Shown piece by piece: positions 43,149 to 50,821 of a stretch of DNA of 64,000 nt; position 1 is the stretch's first letter, and the number at the start of each line of letters is the position of its first letter. The notes beneath the pieces are model-generated. The model ran no database searches, was not told the origin of the DNA, and saw nothing but the letters and a program-made list of their open reading frames with translations. Position numbers and translations under genes: made by a program. Origin of the DNA: Allomuricauda sp. ARW1Y1 (GTDB lineage Bacteria > Bacteroidota > Bacteroidia > Flavobacteriales > Flavobacteriaceae); contig NZ_JACBZU010000004.1 in the NCBI RefSeq assembly GCF_013407935.1, forward strand, positions 186,001 through 250,000, in the 5' to 3' direction.

Positions 43149-43847
43149 ATGAAAAATCTCCTGATTTTCTTTGGACTGATTGTACTATCATGCCCAATGG
43201 CCCAAGCCCAGTTTGGAGGCGATCCAATATTGAACCTTCAGAACGAGGACAAAAAGTTCCTTAATTGGGGGTACTATCTCGGTTTTAACCAATACGATTT
43301 CCAGTTTGAATACAAAGAAGACATAGGAAGGGATATTTTGGTGGATAAGAGTTTTGGTTTCAATGTGGGGTTGATTGGTGAACTGCGAATCAACGAGTTT
43401 TTGGATGCCCGTTTTGAACCGGGTCTACTGTACACAGCCCGAACTTTGGGTTTTCCCGGTTTTACTAATCAAGCGGATGCCATTCGCGAGGTACGGTCTA
43501 CCTACATTCGATTTCCACTGTTGATCAAGGCCAGCACCCGGAGAATCGGAAACTGGAAACCATTCATCACAGCTGGGGTGTACACGTCCATCAATCTTGG
43601 GAGCAATGAGGACAGCTTGGACGATAACAGCACGGGGCAATTCCGTATGAAACAGAATGTGTATGGGTATGAACTGGGATTCGGGATTGATCTCTACACT
43701 GAATATTTCAAATTTACCCCATCCATTCGTGGCGTTTTTGCGCTAACGGATGAACTGGTTCCCGACAATGACCCAAACAGCCCATGGACCGGAAACATAG
43801 CAGCCATGCGAACAAGGGGCATTTTTATCAATTTTACCTTTGAATAA
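43149..43847 (+). CDS. porT: type IX secretion protein PorT (SprT)
   Basis: A 232-residue outer-membrane beta-barrel protein with signal peptide MKNLLIFFGLIVLSCPMAQA. The strands are typical of PorT (NWGYYLGFNQYDFQFEYKE, FGFNVGLIGELRINEFLDARFEPGLLYT, ending GIFINFTFE). PorT/SprT is needed for T9SS-dependent secretion and, in gliding species, motility. Assignment rests on fold, length and the place right after menG, the usual setting of porT in Flavobacteriia. Stop faces the convergent RNA methyltransferase gene with 1 bp between them. Confidence 0.85.
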   Translation: MKNLLIFFGLIVLSCPMAQAQFGGDPILNLQNEDKKFLNWGYYLGFNQYDFQFEYKEDIGRDILVDKSFGFNVGLIGELRINEFLDARFEPGLLYTARTLGFPGFTNQADAIREVRSTYIRFPLLIKASTRRIGNWKPFITAGVYTSINLGSNEDSLDDNSTGQFRMKQNVYGYELGFGIDLYTEYFKFTPSIRGVFALTDELVPDNDPNSPWTGNIAAMRTRGIFINFTFE

Positions 43848-43848
43848 C

Positions 43849-44568
43849 TTATCCTCTTCGGATTTCGTTCAATAGGATGGCCGTTGCGGTGGCGACGTTC
43901 AAACTTTCGGTGGTGGCCCCACCAAACTGCGGAATCGATATCCGCTCAGTAATCAACTTGCCGATTTCCTCTGAAATTCCGTTGGCCTCATTGCCCATAA
44001 CCAAAATGCCATTTTCACCCAAATTAGTGCGATAAACAGAGGCTCCGTCCATATAGGCGCCATAAATCGGACGTTCCGATTCACTCAGATAGTCAGCAAT
44101 ATTGGTATAGGTAACGGAAACCCGTGCAATGGAACCCATGGTGGCCTGCAGCACTTTGGGATTGTAGCAATCTACGGTATCCTTAGAGCACACCAATTCA
44201 TCTATACCGAACCAATCGCACAATCGGATGATAGTGCCCAAATTCCCCGGGTCTCTAACCGCGTCCAACACCACAGTCCAATCCGCTTTGGTTTTATCCC
44301 TGAGCTCCATCATGTGAAAAACACCCAAAATACCGCTGGGATGGGTCAAACTGCTCATTTGTTTCAACACTTGGGGCGAAACCAACTCCGCATCTTCAAA
44401 CTTTTTCAAAAGGGTTGAATCGTCAACAAAGAGCGCAAAGGGCTTTACAGTGGCCTCCATCAGTTCCCGAACCACCTTTTCGCCTTCCACTACAAAAAGA
44501 CCGTGTTGAGATCGGTACTTTTTTTGCTTCAAGCTTACAACTAGTTTAATTTGGTTTTTTGTAACCAT
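43849..44568 (-). CDS. TrmH/SpoU family RNA 2'-O-methyltransferase
   Basis: A 239-residue SPOUT methyltransferase. The N-terminal substrate-binding domain (IKLVVSLKQKKYRSQHGLFVVEG) precedes the knot domain with its three motifs: LDAVRDPGNLGTIIRLCDWFG, LVMGNEANGIS and SIPQFGGATTESLNVATATAILL. It methylates a ribose 2'-OH in rRNA or tRNA; the exact base is unknown. The start faces tamL with start codons 25 bp apart, so the promoters of the two genes overlap. Confidence 0.92.
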   Translation of the reverse strand: MVTKNQIKLVVSLKQKKYRSQHGLFVVEGEKVVRELMEATVKPFALFVDDSTLLKKFEDAELVSPQVLKQMSSLTHPSGILGVFHMMELRDKTKADWTVVLDAVRDPGNLGTIIRLCDWFGIDELVCSKDTVDCYNPKVLQATMGSIARVSVTYTNIADYLSESERPIYGAYMDGASVYRTNLGENGILVMGNEANGISEEIGKLITERISIPQFGGATTESLNVATATAILLNEIRRG

Positions 44569-44586
44569 CTAAATCGTGTATTTTTG
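44558..44586 (+). promoter_or_regulatory. promoter for tamL inside the start of the RNA methyltransferase gene
   Basis: TTTG at 44558-44561, 17-nt spacer and TATTTTTG at 44579-44586, with 6 nt to the ATG at 44593, so the mRNA has a minimal leader. The -33 element lies within the first codons of the divergent gene. Confidence 0.5.
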
Positions 44587-44592
44587 GCGTCT

Positions 44593-47178
44593 ATGAGTGG
44601 TTTTGGTGTATCGTGCAACTGGGCAAAAATAGGATTATTGTTGCTTTTGCTAAGCATTTTGGGTTGCAATACCTTAAAAAAGGTTGGGGAGGATGAACTA
44701 TTGCTCACCAAAAACACCATTCTGGTCGATGACGAAAAAGTGACCAGCAGCGAAATAAAAGGTCTTATCACCCAAAAACCCAACAGCAGCGTACTGGGGT
44801 ACCCTTTAAAGCTGAACCTCTATAACCTTGCCAAAGAAAATCCCGACTCTTCCTTTGAAGATTGGCTGAACCGAAAAGAAAAAAGGGAAAAACGCCTGAA
44901 CAATCTGCTCTCCGAAAAGCAGGTAAACCGCCTGAGGGAATCCTTCATGGTAAAGGGCGCGAGCGAATTTCTCAAACGTATCGGGGAACCTCCGGCGATT
45001 ATCGACACTTCAAAAACAAACAAATCTGTCAGTAAGTTAGAGGCGTACTACAATACCAAGGGATACTTCAACAACTCAGGGGAATACGAAATCATCCCCG
45101 GAAAAAACAGTAGAAAGGCACAAATCGAGTATCGTGTGACACTGAACAAGCCCTATATAGTGGACACCATTCAAAAAAACATCACCTCGCCCGAGTTGGA
45201 TTCCATTTATAAAAATGCCGAGCGTAGTAGCCTTGTGAAACAGGGAGAACAATTTGATTTGGAAAAATTCACCTTGGAACGGGAGCGGTTGACCAATCTT
45301 TTCCGGAATTCGGGAGTCTACAATTTTCAGGAAAGCTCCATCAACTACAATATTTTACGGGATACCACCCTCGCTGCGGACGACCAATTGATGGATGTAC
45401 AGTTGAACATCAAAAAATTTCGAAGTACCAACGACAGCACCGACACCAGCATGCCCTATAAAGTGGCACGACATAAAGAAATCAACATTTATGCGGATTA
45501 CGATATTGGTGGCGGCACGGACACCTTGCAAAAAGTGGAGTACGAGAATTACAACATTTACTATAAAGGAAAATTAAAGTACAGGCCAAAAGCACTTACC
45601 GATGCCGTTTTCTTTGAAAAAGATAGTATCTACAGGGATTTGGACCGTATTCGTACCTACAGGCAGATTACGAACCTCAATACCTTTAAGTATCCGAACG
45701 TTGAGTTTATACCCGATTCCACACACACCCATTTGGAATCGAATATTTACCTAGCTGCCAAACCCAAATACTCGTTAAACCTCAATTTTGACGTAACCCA
45801 TTCGAACATTCAAAGGGTGGGAACTGCATTTAGCGCCGGTGTAATTACCAGAAATGTATTTGGCGGTGCGGAAACCTTGAATGTCTCCGCTCGCGGTTCC
45901 ATTGGTCTTTTGAGCGACGCATCCTTGTCCAACGAAACCTTTACCTCCGAACTTGGTGGTGACATCAATATTACATTCCCAAGGATCTGGCTGCCCTTCA
46001 ACACCGAGAGGATTATTCCATACTACATGCTGCCACAGAGCCGACTATCGGCCGGTACCAATTTTCAAAAGAACATTGGTCTGGACAAACAGTCCCTTAA
46101 CTCCGTCTTGTCGTTCAACTGGTCTCCCACAGAACGATTAAAGAACAATATAGAATTGATAAACGTTGAGTTTGTGCGCAATGTGAACCCAAACAATTTT
46201 TTCAACGTCTACCGGAATACATTTTCCAATTTGGACGACATCGCCGATGCCTTTCAGGACGACCCTAAGTATGCGGATTTGTTCAATCCCGTGGATGAAG
46301 AGGGCGAGGATCCCCGATTGAACATTCCAAGAGGTGCCAATGATTTTGTGCGTCGTGTGCTGGAGGGTGAAATCCCAGTGAGCAACGACGATTTTGAGCA
46401 AGTGAACAGCATTGCCGAAAGACGTAGACGACTAACGGAAAACAACCTCATTTTTGCCAGTAACTTTACCCATACCAAAAACAGCAAATCCGGAATCAAC
46501 GATTTGGATTTTTACCAATATCGCATCAAACTGGAAAGTGCGGGCGCTATGCTTTCCCTGCTCACCAATGTGATTCCCTACAACCAAAACGACCAAGGCC
46601 AAAACCTTGTTTTCGGTGTACCCTTTTCCCAATATGTAAAAACAGAATTCGATTACATTCGCCATTGGAGCATTGGAGGCGGTCAGGTCATCGCTTTTCG
46701 AAGTTTCTCCGGAATTGCGATTCCCTACGGCAATGCAGACAATATTCCCTTTGTACGAAGTTACTTTGCCGGTGGCTCCAACGACAACCGTGCATGGAAT
46801 GCCTACGAATTGGGCCCGGGTAGAACCAACAACATCAACGACTTTAACGAAGCCAACCTAAAACTTGCCTTAAATCTGGAATATCGATTCCCCATTGCCG
46901 GAGACGTAAAAGGTGCCCTTTTTGCCGATGCTGGGAATATTTGGAACGTATTCGATAACGAGAACAACCCAGAAGCCATTTTCAGCGGATTCTCCTCATT
47001 GGCCGATATTGCACTGGGTACGGGATTGGGCTTGCGGTACGACTTTACCTATTTTGTATTCAGGTTGGATGTAGGATTCAAAACCTACAATCCCGCCAGA
47101 GAGGGTTCGGATCGTTGGTTCGATGGGTACAACTTTAAAAGAGCGGTCTTTAACATCGGGATCAATTATCCCTTCTAG
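44593..47178 (+). CDS. tamL: BamA/TamA family outer-membrane lipoprotein (TamL)
   Basis: A 861-residue Omp85-family protein. The signal peptide ends in a lipobox (LLLLSILGC, C25), so the mature N-terminus is lipidated, the mark of TamL, the Bacteroidota variant of TamA. POTRA-like segments fill about residues 100-350; the C-terminal half is a 16-strand barrel ending in AVFNIGINYPF with a terminal phenylalanine. TamL is thought to help insert outer-membrane proteins with TamB, which is not in the window. ATG 44593 was chosen because upstream in-frame starts overlap the promoter. Confidence 0.88.
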   Translation: MSGFGVSCNWAKIGLLLLLLSILGCNTLKKVGEDELLLTKNTILVDDEKVTSSEIKGLITQKPNSSVLGYPLKLNLYNLAKENPDSSFEDWLNRKEKREKRLNNLLSEKQVNRLRESFMVKGASEFLKRIGEPPAIIDTSKTNKSVSKLEAYYNTKGYFNNSGEYEIIPGKNSRKAQIEYRVTLNKPYIVDTIQKNITSPELDSIYKNAERSSLVKQGEQFDLEKFTLERERLTNLFRNSGVYNFQESSINYNILRDTTLAADDQLMDVQLNIKKFRSTNDSTDTSMPYKVARHKEINIYADYDIGGGTDTLQKVEYENYNIYYKGKLKYRPKALTDAVFFEKDSIYRDLDRIRTYRQITNLNTFKYPNVEFIPDSTHTHLESNIYLAAKPKYSLNLNFDVTHSNIQRVGTAFSAGVITRNVFGGAETLNVSARGSIGLLSDASLSNETFTSELGGDINITFPRIWLPFNTERIIPYYMLPQSRLSAGTNFQKNIGLDKQSLNSVLSFNWSPTERLKNNIELINVEFVRNVNPNNFFNVYRNTFSNLDDIADAFQDDPKYADLFNPVDEEGEDPRLNIPRGANDFVRRVLEGEIPVSNDDFEQVNSIAERRRRLTENNLIFASNFTHTKNSKSGINDLDFYQYRIKLESAGAMLSLLTNVIPYNQNDQGQNLVFGVPFSQYVKTEFDYIRHWSIGGGQVIAFRSFSGIAIPYGNADNIPFVRSYFAGGSNDNRAWNAYELGPGRTNNINDFNEANLKLALNLEYRFPIAGDVKGALFADAGNIWNVFDNENNPEAIFSGFSSLADIALGTGLGLRYDFTYFVFRLDVGFKTYNPAREGSDRWFDGYNFKRAVFNIGINYPF

Positions 47179-47192
47179 AGCAAATATTTTAT

Positions 47193-47200
47193 TACTTTTG
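47193..47200 (+). promoter_or_regulatory. -7 promoter box for fbaA
   Basis: TACTTTTG matches TAnnTTTG, 31 nt before the ATG at 47232. Confidence 0.5.
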
Positions 47201-47231
47201 TTTCCTATTTAATTCGAAACCAATTTAAACT

Positions 47232-48299
47232 ATGTCCCACAATATAAAGCCCGGCGTTGCTACCGGGGATGAAGTACAAGCAATTTTCAACCATGCCAAA
47301 GCCAACGGATATGCACTTCCGGCCGTTAATGTGATCGGATCGGACAGTATCAATGCCGTCATGGAAACCGCTGCCACACTAAACTCTCCCGTAATCATTC
47401 AATTTTCCAATGGAGGGGCCCAATTCAATGCTGGTAAAGGACTTTCCAACGAAAACCAACAAGCTGCCATTTTGGGAGCCGTTGCAGGAGCAAAACATGT
47501 ACACCAATTGGCCAAGGCTTATGGAGCTACCGTGATTCTTCATACCGACCACTGTGCCAAGAAACTGTTGCCTTGGATCGATGGGCTTTTGGACGCTAGC
47601 GAGCAACATTATAAAGAAACTGGAAAATCCTTGTTCAGTTCGCATATGATCGACCTTTCCGAAGAACCGCTCGAGGAAAATATTGAAATCTGCAAAAAGT
47701 ATCTTGAGCGCATGAGCAAAATGGATATGACTTTGGAGATTGAATTGGGAATCACTGGAGGAGAAGAAGATGGCGTGGATAATACGGATGTGGACGATTC
47801 CAAATTATACACCCAGCCCGAAGAAGTAGCCTACGCTTATGAGGAACTTTCCAAAGTAAGCCATAGATTTACCATAGCAGCTGCATTTGGTAACGTTCAC
47901 GGGGTATACAAACCTGGAAACGTAAAATTGACACCAAAAATCTTGAAAAACTCCCAAGAGTTCATTACAGAAAAGTACGGAGTAGAGCACAATCATATCG
48001 ACTTTGTATTCCACGGAGGTTCCGGTTCCACAGTGGAGGAAATCCGCGAAGCCATTGGTTATGGGGTCATCAAAATGAATATCGACACCGATCTACAATA
48101 CGCATTTTTGGAAGGTGTTCGGGACTATATCCAAGGAAAAGCAGATTACCTACAAGCCCAAATTGGAAACCCAGAGGGTGAAGACCAACCCAACAAAAAG
48201 TACTACGACCCACGTGTTTGGCTTCGTGAAGGTGAAAAAACCTTTATTGCCCGCTTAAAAAAGGCTTTTGAAGATTTGAACAACGTGAACACCCTATAA
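47232..48299 (+). CDS. fbaA: class II fructose-bisphosphate aldolase
   Basis: A 355-residue zinc aldolase of glycolysis and gluconeogenesis (class IIA, by length and the long form of the sequence). Marks: ALPAVNVIGSDSINAVMETA, VILHTDHCAKK with the catalytic D and zinc H, LEIELGITGGEEDGVDN, and FVFHGGSGS with a zinc histidine near the C-terminal half. A -7 promoter box precedes it. accD follows 27 bp later on the same strand. Confidence 0.96.
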   Translation: MSHNIKPGVATGDEVQAIFNHAKANGYALPAVNVIGSDSINAVMETAATLNSPVIIQFSNGGAQFNAGKGLSNENQQAAILGAVAGAKHVHQLAKAYGATVILHTDHCAKKLLPWIDGLLDASEQHYKETGKSLFSSHMIDLSEEPLEENIEICKKYLERMSKMDMTLEIELGITGGEEDGVDNTDVDDSKLYTQPEEVAYAYEELSKVSHRFTIAAAFGNVHGVYKPGNVKLTPKILKNSQEFITEKYGVEHNHIDFVFHGGSGSTVEEIREAIGYGVIKMNIDTDLQYAFLEGVRDYIQGKADYLQAQIGNPEGEDQPNKKYYDPRVWLREGEKTFIARLKKAFEDLNNVNTL

Positions 48300-48326
48300 T
48301 CCTTTGTTTAATTAAATATTGATTGC

Positions 48327-49187
48327 ATGTCGTCTTGGTTTAAAAGAAAGGAAAAAGGAATACAGACCGCTACGGAGGAGAAGAAAGACACCCCAAAAGG
48401 GCTGTGGTACAAATCCCCTACCGGTAAGATTGTGGAGGCCGAAGATTTGGCCAAAAACTTTTATGTAAGTCCAGAGGATGATTACCATGTTCGAATAGGC
48501 AGTAAAGAATACTTTGAGATTCTTTTTGACGATAACAAGTTCCGTGAGCTGGATACCAAAATGACTTCCAAGGACCCCTTGAAGTTTGTGGATACCAAAA
48601 AATACTCGGACCGTTTGCAGGCCGCCCAGAAAAAAACGGGCCTCAAAGATGCCGTAAGGACAGCAGTAGGCAAATCCCAAGGAAAGGATATTGTGGTCGC
48701 CTGTATGGACTTCGCCTTTATTGGTGGCTCCATGGGTAGCGTTGTCGGCGAAAAAATATCAAGGGCCATAGATGTGGCGAAGAGGAAAAAGATTCCTTTT
48801 GTAATGATTTCCAAATCAGGAGGCGCCCGTATGATGGAAGCTGCCCTATCCTTGATGCAGTTGGCCAAGACCTCTGCAAAGCTGGCACAATTGGCCGAAG
48901 CCAAGATTCCATATATTTCTTTGTGCACCGACCCTACAACGGGGGGAACCACGGCGTCCTACGCCATGCTTGGTGACATCAACATTGCCGAACCAGGTGC
49001 CTTGATAGGCTTTGCAGGGCCCAGAGTGGTAAAAGACACCACAGGAAAAGACCTTCCCGAAGGTTTCCAAACTGCGGAATTTTTGAAAGAACATGGTTTC
49101 TTGGATTTTATCACACATCGACGCGATTTGAAGAAAAAAATCAATCTGTACATAGATTTGATCACGAATCAACCCATAAGAGAATAA
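48327..49187 (+). CDS. accD: acetyl-CoA carboxylase carboxyltransferase subunit beta
   Basis: A 286-residue AccD. With AccA it transfers the carboxyl group from biotin-BCCP to acetyl-CoA, the first step of fatty acid synthesis. The crotonase-like core is intact ([57 protein letters not shown]). The N-terminal zinc ribbon is not: where other AccD proteins have CxxC-X(n)-CxxC, this one reads KSPTGK (S30, G33) and VSPEDD (S48, D51), so no cysteine pair can bind zinc. This seems to be a lineage trait and not damage, as the frame is clean. A strong terminator follows. Confidence 0.95.
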   Translation: MSSWFKRKEKGIQTATEEKKDTPKGLWYKSPTGKIVEAEDLAKNFYVSPEDDYHVRIGSKEYFEILFDDNKFRELDTKMTSKDPLKFVDTKKYSDRLQAAQKKTGLKDAVRTAVGKSQGKDIVVACMDFAFIGGSMGSVVGEKISRAIDVAKRKKIPFVMISKSGGARMMEAALSLMQLAKTSAKLAQLAEAKIPYISLCTDPTTGGTTASYAMLGDINIAEPGALIGFAGPRVVKDTTGKDLPEGFQTAEFLKEHGFLDFITHRRDLKKKINLYIDLITNQPIRE

Positions 49188-49190
49188 TAA

Positions 49191-49214
49191 AAGCCCCGAA
49201 ATCGGGGCTTTTTC
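49191..49214 (+). terminator. intrinsic terminator after accD
   Basis: AAGCCCCGA pairs with TCGGGGCTT, followed by TTTT. The T-run is short but the stem is GC-rich. Confidence 0.8.
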
Positions 49215-49226
49215 ATTTACTGTCGG

Positions 49227-49262
49227 TTCGAGCGCCGCCGGCCGGACGGGCAGGCAGTCGAG
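49227..49262 (+). repeat. split copy of the TTCGAGCGC/AGTCGAG intergenic repeat with a 20-bp GC-rich insert
   Basis: TTCGAGCGC (49227-49235) and AGTCGAG (49256-49262) are the two halves of the element seen whole at 53150-53165. Here they are separated by CGCCGGCCGGACGGGCAGGC (49236-49255), a 20-bp insert far richer in G+C than the surroundings. Confidence 0.6.
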
Positions 49263-49279
49263 TACCTTTTACTTGAGAA

Positions 49280-50158
49280 TTATTTCCTAAACCGTCGTAG
49301 ATACACTTCCTCTTCGGTGCCATCAGCATTAGTAAGCGTACCTTTGGCATCGCAACTACCATCACCAAAATCGAGACGCGCGGTATTCCCCAAACGAGAA
49401 ATATCCAAAACGCCACTTACAATAAATCGACAAGACAGTTCCCGTCGCAAGGGAGTAATCACTTCTTTTACAAATTCATTCCCTGCCCTACTGATATAGG
49501 TGCGCTTTCCAGTGATCAGGAACACATTATCGCCCCAAAACCCTGTACCGAATCCTTCAATCCATTCCCGGGTCCGGGTACCTGTAAAAGAAGCTGTATC
49601 CCCATTGGGCCATGTGGCCACAAAAGTAGCGTTGGCCGTTCCCTGTGGATTTCCGCTTTCATTGCTTCGCACCCTCACAATAGTGGCATCACCTTCTACC
49701 AAAACATCGTTAAACGTAAAATCCTCCAGGGTCAGTTCCACCCTATTGGAAGCAGCTTCCAAATCCAAGACATAGCTAAGGTTCACCTTTCCACTGACCA
49801 AATTTCCGGTGGGCAGCTCACATCCTTCCCCAAAATCTAGGGTAACCTCTCTCATACCTTGGTTCAAAACAACCGATACGGTAACGCAATCCGGCAGATA
49901 ATCCGAACTATAATTCCCTTTTGAAGTGGCAGCAATCTCTTCCGTGGCGTATACATCTTCGGCAATGCTCATAATTTCTTCGGTGATCATATCCGTTTCG
50001 TCACTAAATTGTAGCTCTGTGGCCGACATGACCTCCGCCGTGGTGAGTTCCTCCTCATTTGAGGAATCTTTGCTGCAGGATACAAACATCAATAATAAGG
50101 TACCCGTAAGCAAAGAAGCGATTCCAGTTAAATGGATTGATTTTAGTCTCTTTTTCAT
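49280..50158 (-). CDS. hypothetical lipoprotein, secreted
   Basis: A 292-residue protein with a lipoprotein signal (LTGTLLLMFVSC, lipobox cysteine at 28), followed by a flexible acidic stretch (SKDSSNEEELTTAEVMSATE). The mature part is beta-rich with alternating strands (VTVSVVLNQGMREVTLDFGEGC, VNLSYVLDLEAASNRVELTLEDF) and several cysteines (DFGEGC, LSCRF, DFGDGSC). I do not recognise a domain. The end, GTLTNADGTEEEVYLR, resembles surface lipoproteins of Flavobacteriaceae. It is monocistronic and convergent with accD. Function unknown. Confidence 0.75.
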   Translation of the reverse strand: MKKRLKSIHLTGIASLLTGTLLLMFVSCSKDSSNEEELTTAEVMSATELQFSDETDMITEEIMSIAEDVYATEEIAATSKGNYSSDYLPDCVTVSVVLNQGMREVTLDFGEGCELPTGNLVSGKVNLSYVLDLEAASNRVELTLEDFTFNDVLVEGDATIVRVRSNESGNPQGTANATFVATWPNGDTASFTGTRTREWIEGFGTGFWGDNVFLITGKRTYISRAGNEFVKEVITPLRRELSCRFIVSGVLDISRLGNTARLDFGDGSCDAKGTLTNADGTEEEVYLRRFRK

Positions 50159-50249
50159 ACTGATTGAATTTATAGGTTTGCTTCTTGGATAGAAACTTTG
50201 GGAAAAGGTTTAATTTCCCATTAAAATTCGTAGATTAGGAAAAAGAGTT

Positions 50250-50257
50250 TATCTTTG
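50250..50257 (+). promoter_or_regulatory. -7 promoter box for rpsO
   Basis: TATCTTTG matches TAnnTTTG, giving a leader of about 75 nt. The leader contains a small hairpin (GCTCA/TGAGC at about 50268-50280), which might serve S15 autoregulation; that is speculative. Confidence 0.5.
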
Positions 50258-50333
50258 CAGGCTGATTGCTCAACCTGAGCACCGCAAAGGAACTGACAAT
50301 CAATACATAAAAATCATTTAAAAAAATATTGGA

Positions 50334-50603
50334 ATGTATTTAACAAAAGAAGTAAAAGCCGAAATTTTCAAGAAATACGGCGGCTCTGAGAGCAATACCG
50401 GTTCTACGGAAGGACAAATTGCATTGTTCACGCACCGTATCAACCATTTGACAGGTCACCTTAAAAGGAACCACAAGGATTACAACACCGAGCGTTCTTT
50501 GGTGGCATTGGTAGGTAAAAGACGTAGTCTTTTGGATTACCTAAAGAAAAAAGACATTGAAAAATATCGTTCCTTGATCAAGGAATTGAATATTAGAAAA
50601 TAA
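50334..50603 (+). CDS. rpsO: 30S ribosomal protein S15
   Basis: An 89-residue protein of the 30S subunit that binds 16S rRNA early in assembly. Typical sequence: GSTEGQIALFTHRINHLTGHLKRNHKDY and LVGKRRSLLDYLKKKDIEKY. Normal length. The gene stands before pnp, the usual order in many bacteria, with a terminator-like hairpin and a 180-bp leader in between. Confidence 0.97.
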   Translation: MYLTKEVKAEIFKKYGGSESNTGSTEGQIALFTHRINHLTGHLKRNHKDYNTERSLVALVGKRRSLLDYLKKKDIEKYRSLIKELNIRK

Positions 50604-50611
50604 AACAATCG

Positions 50612-50636
50612 GGGAGGCTTTGGCTTCCCCTTTGTT
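50612..50636 (+). terminator. terminator-like hairpin between rpsO and pnp
   Basis: GGGGAGGC pairs with GCTTCCCC around TTTG, followed by a short T-rich run (TTTGTTTTG). It is likely a partial terminator that lowers pnp expression from the rpsO promoter. Confidence 0.7.
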
Positions 50637-50640
50637 TTGA

Positions 50641-50821
50641 TTGGACGTGTTCCGATCACCCAAAAGTCCCGGGCAACCGGGCAAACACAAAAAGCTACAA
50701 ATAGTTTTTCATTGGTCAAGTGCCTCCAAGGCACACACAACAACAACACAACCCGACCGCCCGGATGGCGGTAGACCAAATGTTTAACGACCCCGCCATA
50801 AGGCAGGGTAAGATTATTTTT
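50641..50821 (+). promoter_or_regulatory. structured leader before pnp
   Basis: This 180-bp stretch holds several GC-rich hairpin-forming segments: CCCGG/CCGGG at about 50669-50682, CCGCCCGGATGGCGG at about 50758-50772 and CCCCGCC/GGCAGGG at about 50792-50808. In enterobacteria the pnp leader is a control site for PNPase autoregulation; this leader could act likewise, though the sequence is not homologous. Confidence 0.35.

Noticed and set aside
44551..44592. Earlier TTG start of tamL
   Set aside because: The 14 extra residues overlap the promoter and would spoil the lipoprotein signal; ATG 44593 fits better.
50720..50821. Upstream extension of pnp by 34 codons
   Set aside because: The extra residues do not resemble PNPase, the stretch overlaps several hairpins, and ATG 50822 gives the normal N-terminus.
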